DNA from: Streptomyces sp. SDr-06
GTDB lineage: Bacteria > Actinomycetota > Actinomycetes > Streptomycetales > Streptomycetaceae
Length of the DNA stretch: 64,000 bases
Direction: 5' to 3'
Assembly (NCBI RefSeq): GCF_003324565.1
Contig: NZ_QOLA01000031.1
Location: forward strand, 1 to 64,000
This document shows, piece after piece, positions 63,952-64,000 of this stretch; position 1 is the first letter of the stretch, and each line of letters begins with the position of its first letter. The translations under genes and the position numbers were made by a program. The notes beneath the pieces are model-generated. The model searched no databases, had not been told where the DNA came from, and saw only the letters and a program-made list of their open reading frames with translations.

Positions 63952-64000
63952 TCAGCCCTGTGCCCCGGCCGCCTTGCGCGCGATGTCGGTGCGGTGCTGC
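63952..64000 (-). CDS. purD: Phosphoribosylamine-glycine ligase, C-terminal end only
   Basis: Partial; the last 15 codons read QHRTDIARKAAGAQG and stop, the typical PurD C-terminus (HRTDIA). The gene continues beyond the right edge. Consistent with the conserved purD-purC neighbourhood. Confidence 0.7.
   Translation of the reverse strand, partial: QHRTDIARKAAGAQG

Overview
The window is chromosomal DNA from a Streptomyces or very close relative. It is very GC-rich and uses GTG starts freely. It carries the developmental regulator bldC, an Lsr2-family protein, NsdA-like and SARP/AfsR regulators, valine dehydrogenase, and an actinobacterial ydaO (c-di-AMP) riboswitch. From bldC through valine dehydrogenase, the pur genes and the Lsr2 paralogue, gene order matches what I recall of the S. 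coelicolor core (about SCO4068-SCO4092). No phage, transposon, integrase or CRISPR was seen, so this looks like core chromosome, not an island.

Layout. 1-545: minus-strand promoter/leader of an rRNA operon whose 16S gene lies off the left edge. 545-9144: divergent MarR/MFS pair, PAS-PP2C-ATPase phosphatase, type II NADH dehydrogenase, TetR regulator, and a large sigma factor fused to a zinc-finger motif, hydrophobic segments, a proline-rich spacer and an NPCBM domain. 9131-18203: AfsR/SARP regulator, a degenerate asparagine-synthetase-like protein, an NsdA-like regulator with a TTA (bldA) codon, and lhgO. 18204-24256: 57-bp repeats, trmB, PrsW protease, riboswitch-controlled M23 peptidase, membrane PP2C, small lipoprotein. 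24291-34805: TipA-like MerR gene, tRNA-fMet, LAXTG surface protein, HAD protein, tRNA-Lys, amino-acid permease, DEAD-box helicase with a repeated RGG-type tail, lipoprotein, zincin and metallophosphoesterase. 34898-36060: tRNA-Glu/Asp/Phe cluster followed by two kinds of repeat. 36062-42309: CcdA-like/DsbA-like pair, secreted protein, hrpA, second identical tRNA-Asp. 42576-46531: small DUF6274 gene, bldC, conserved hypothetical, vdh, DUF3073. 46640-64000: purine genes purM, purF, purL, purQ, purS, purC and the end of purD, interleaved with a META lipoprotein, maleylpyruvate-isomerase-like protein, Lsr2 paralogue, three tRNA-Gly genes, an ABC-exporter/two-component operon, a DMFase-beta-like protein and a degenerate M48-like membrane protein.

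How it works together. Most of the de novo purine pathway is spread over several transcription units: purF-purM, purS-purQ-purL (translationally coupled by 4-base overlaps), purC, and purD. A palindrome sits at the expected -35 of the purSQL promoter. Developmental and envelope control is dense: BldC, the NsdA-like and SARP regulators, the Lsr2 paralogue, two SpoIIE-type phosphatases, the fused sigma factor and a c-di-AMP riboswitch. Many genes look leaderless, with a TANNNT-type -10 lying 6-10 nt before the start codon.

Most interesting items: a non-canonical tRNA-Gly(UCC) lacking the usual D-loop GG and T-loop TTC; the fused membrane sigma factor; the degenerate asparagine-synthetase and M48 homologues; the frame-preserving 57-bp and 174-bp intergenic repeats; and readable operators at the MarR, MerR/TipA-like and NsdA-like promoters. 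All calls come from reading the sequence by eye. No alignment, HMM or folding program was run.
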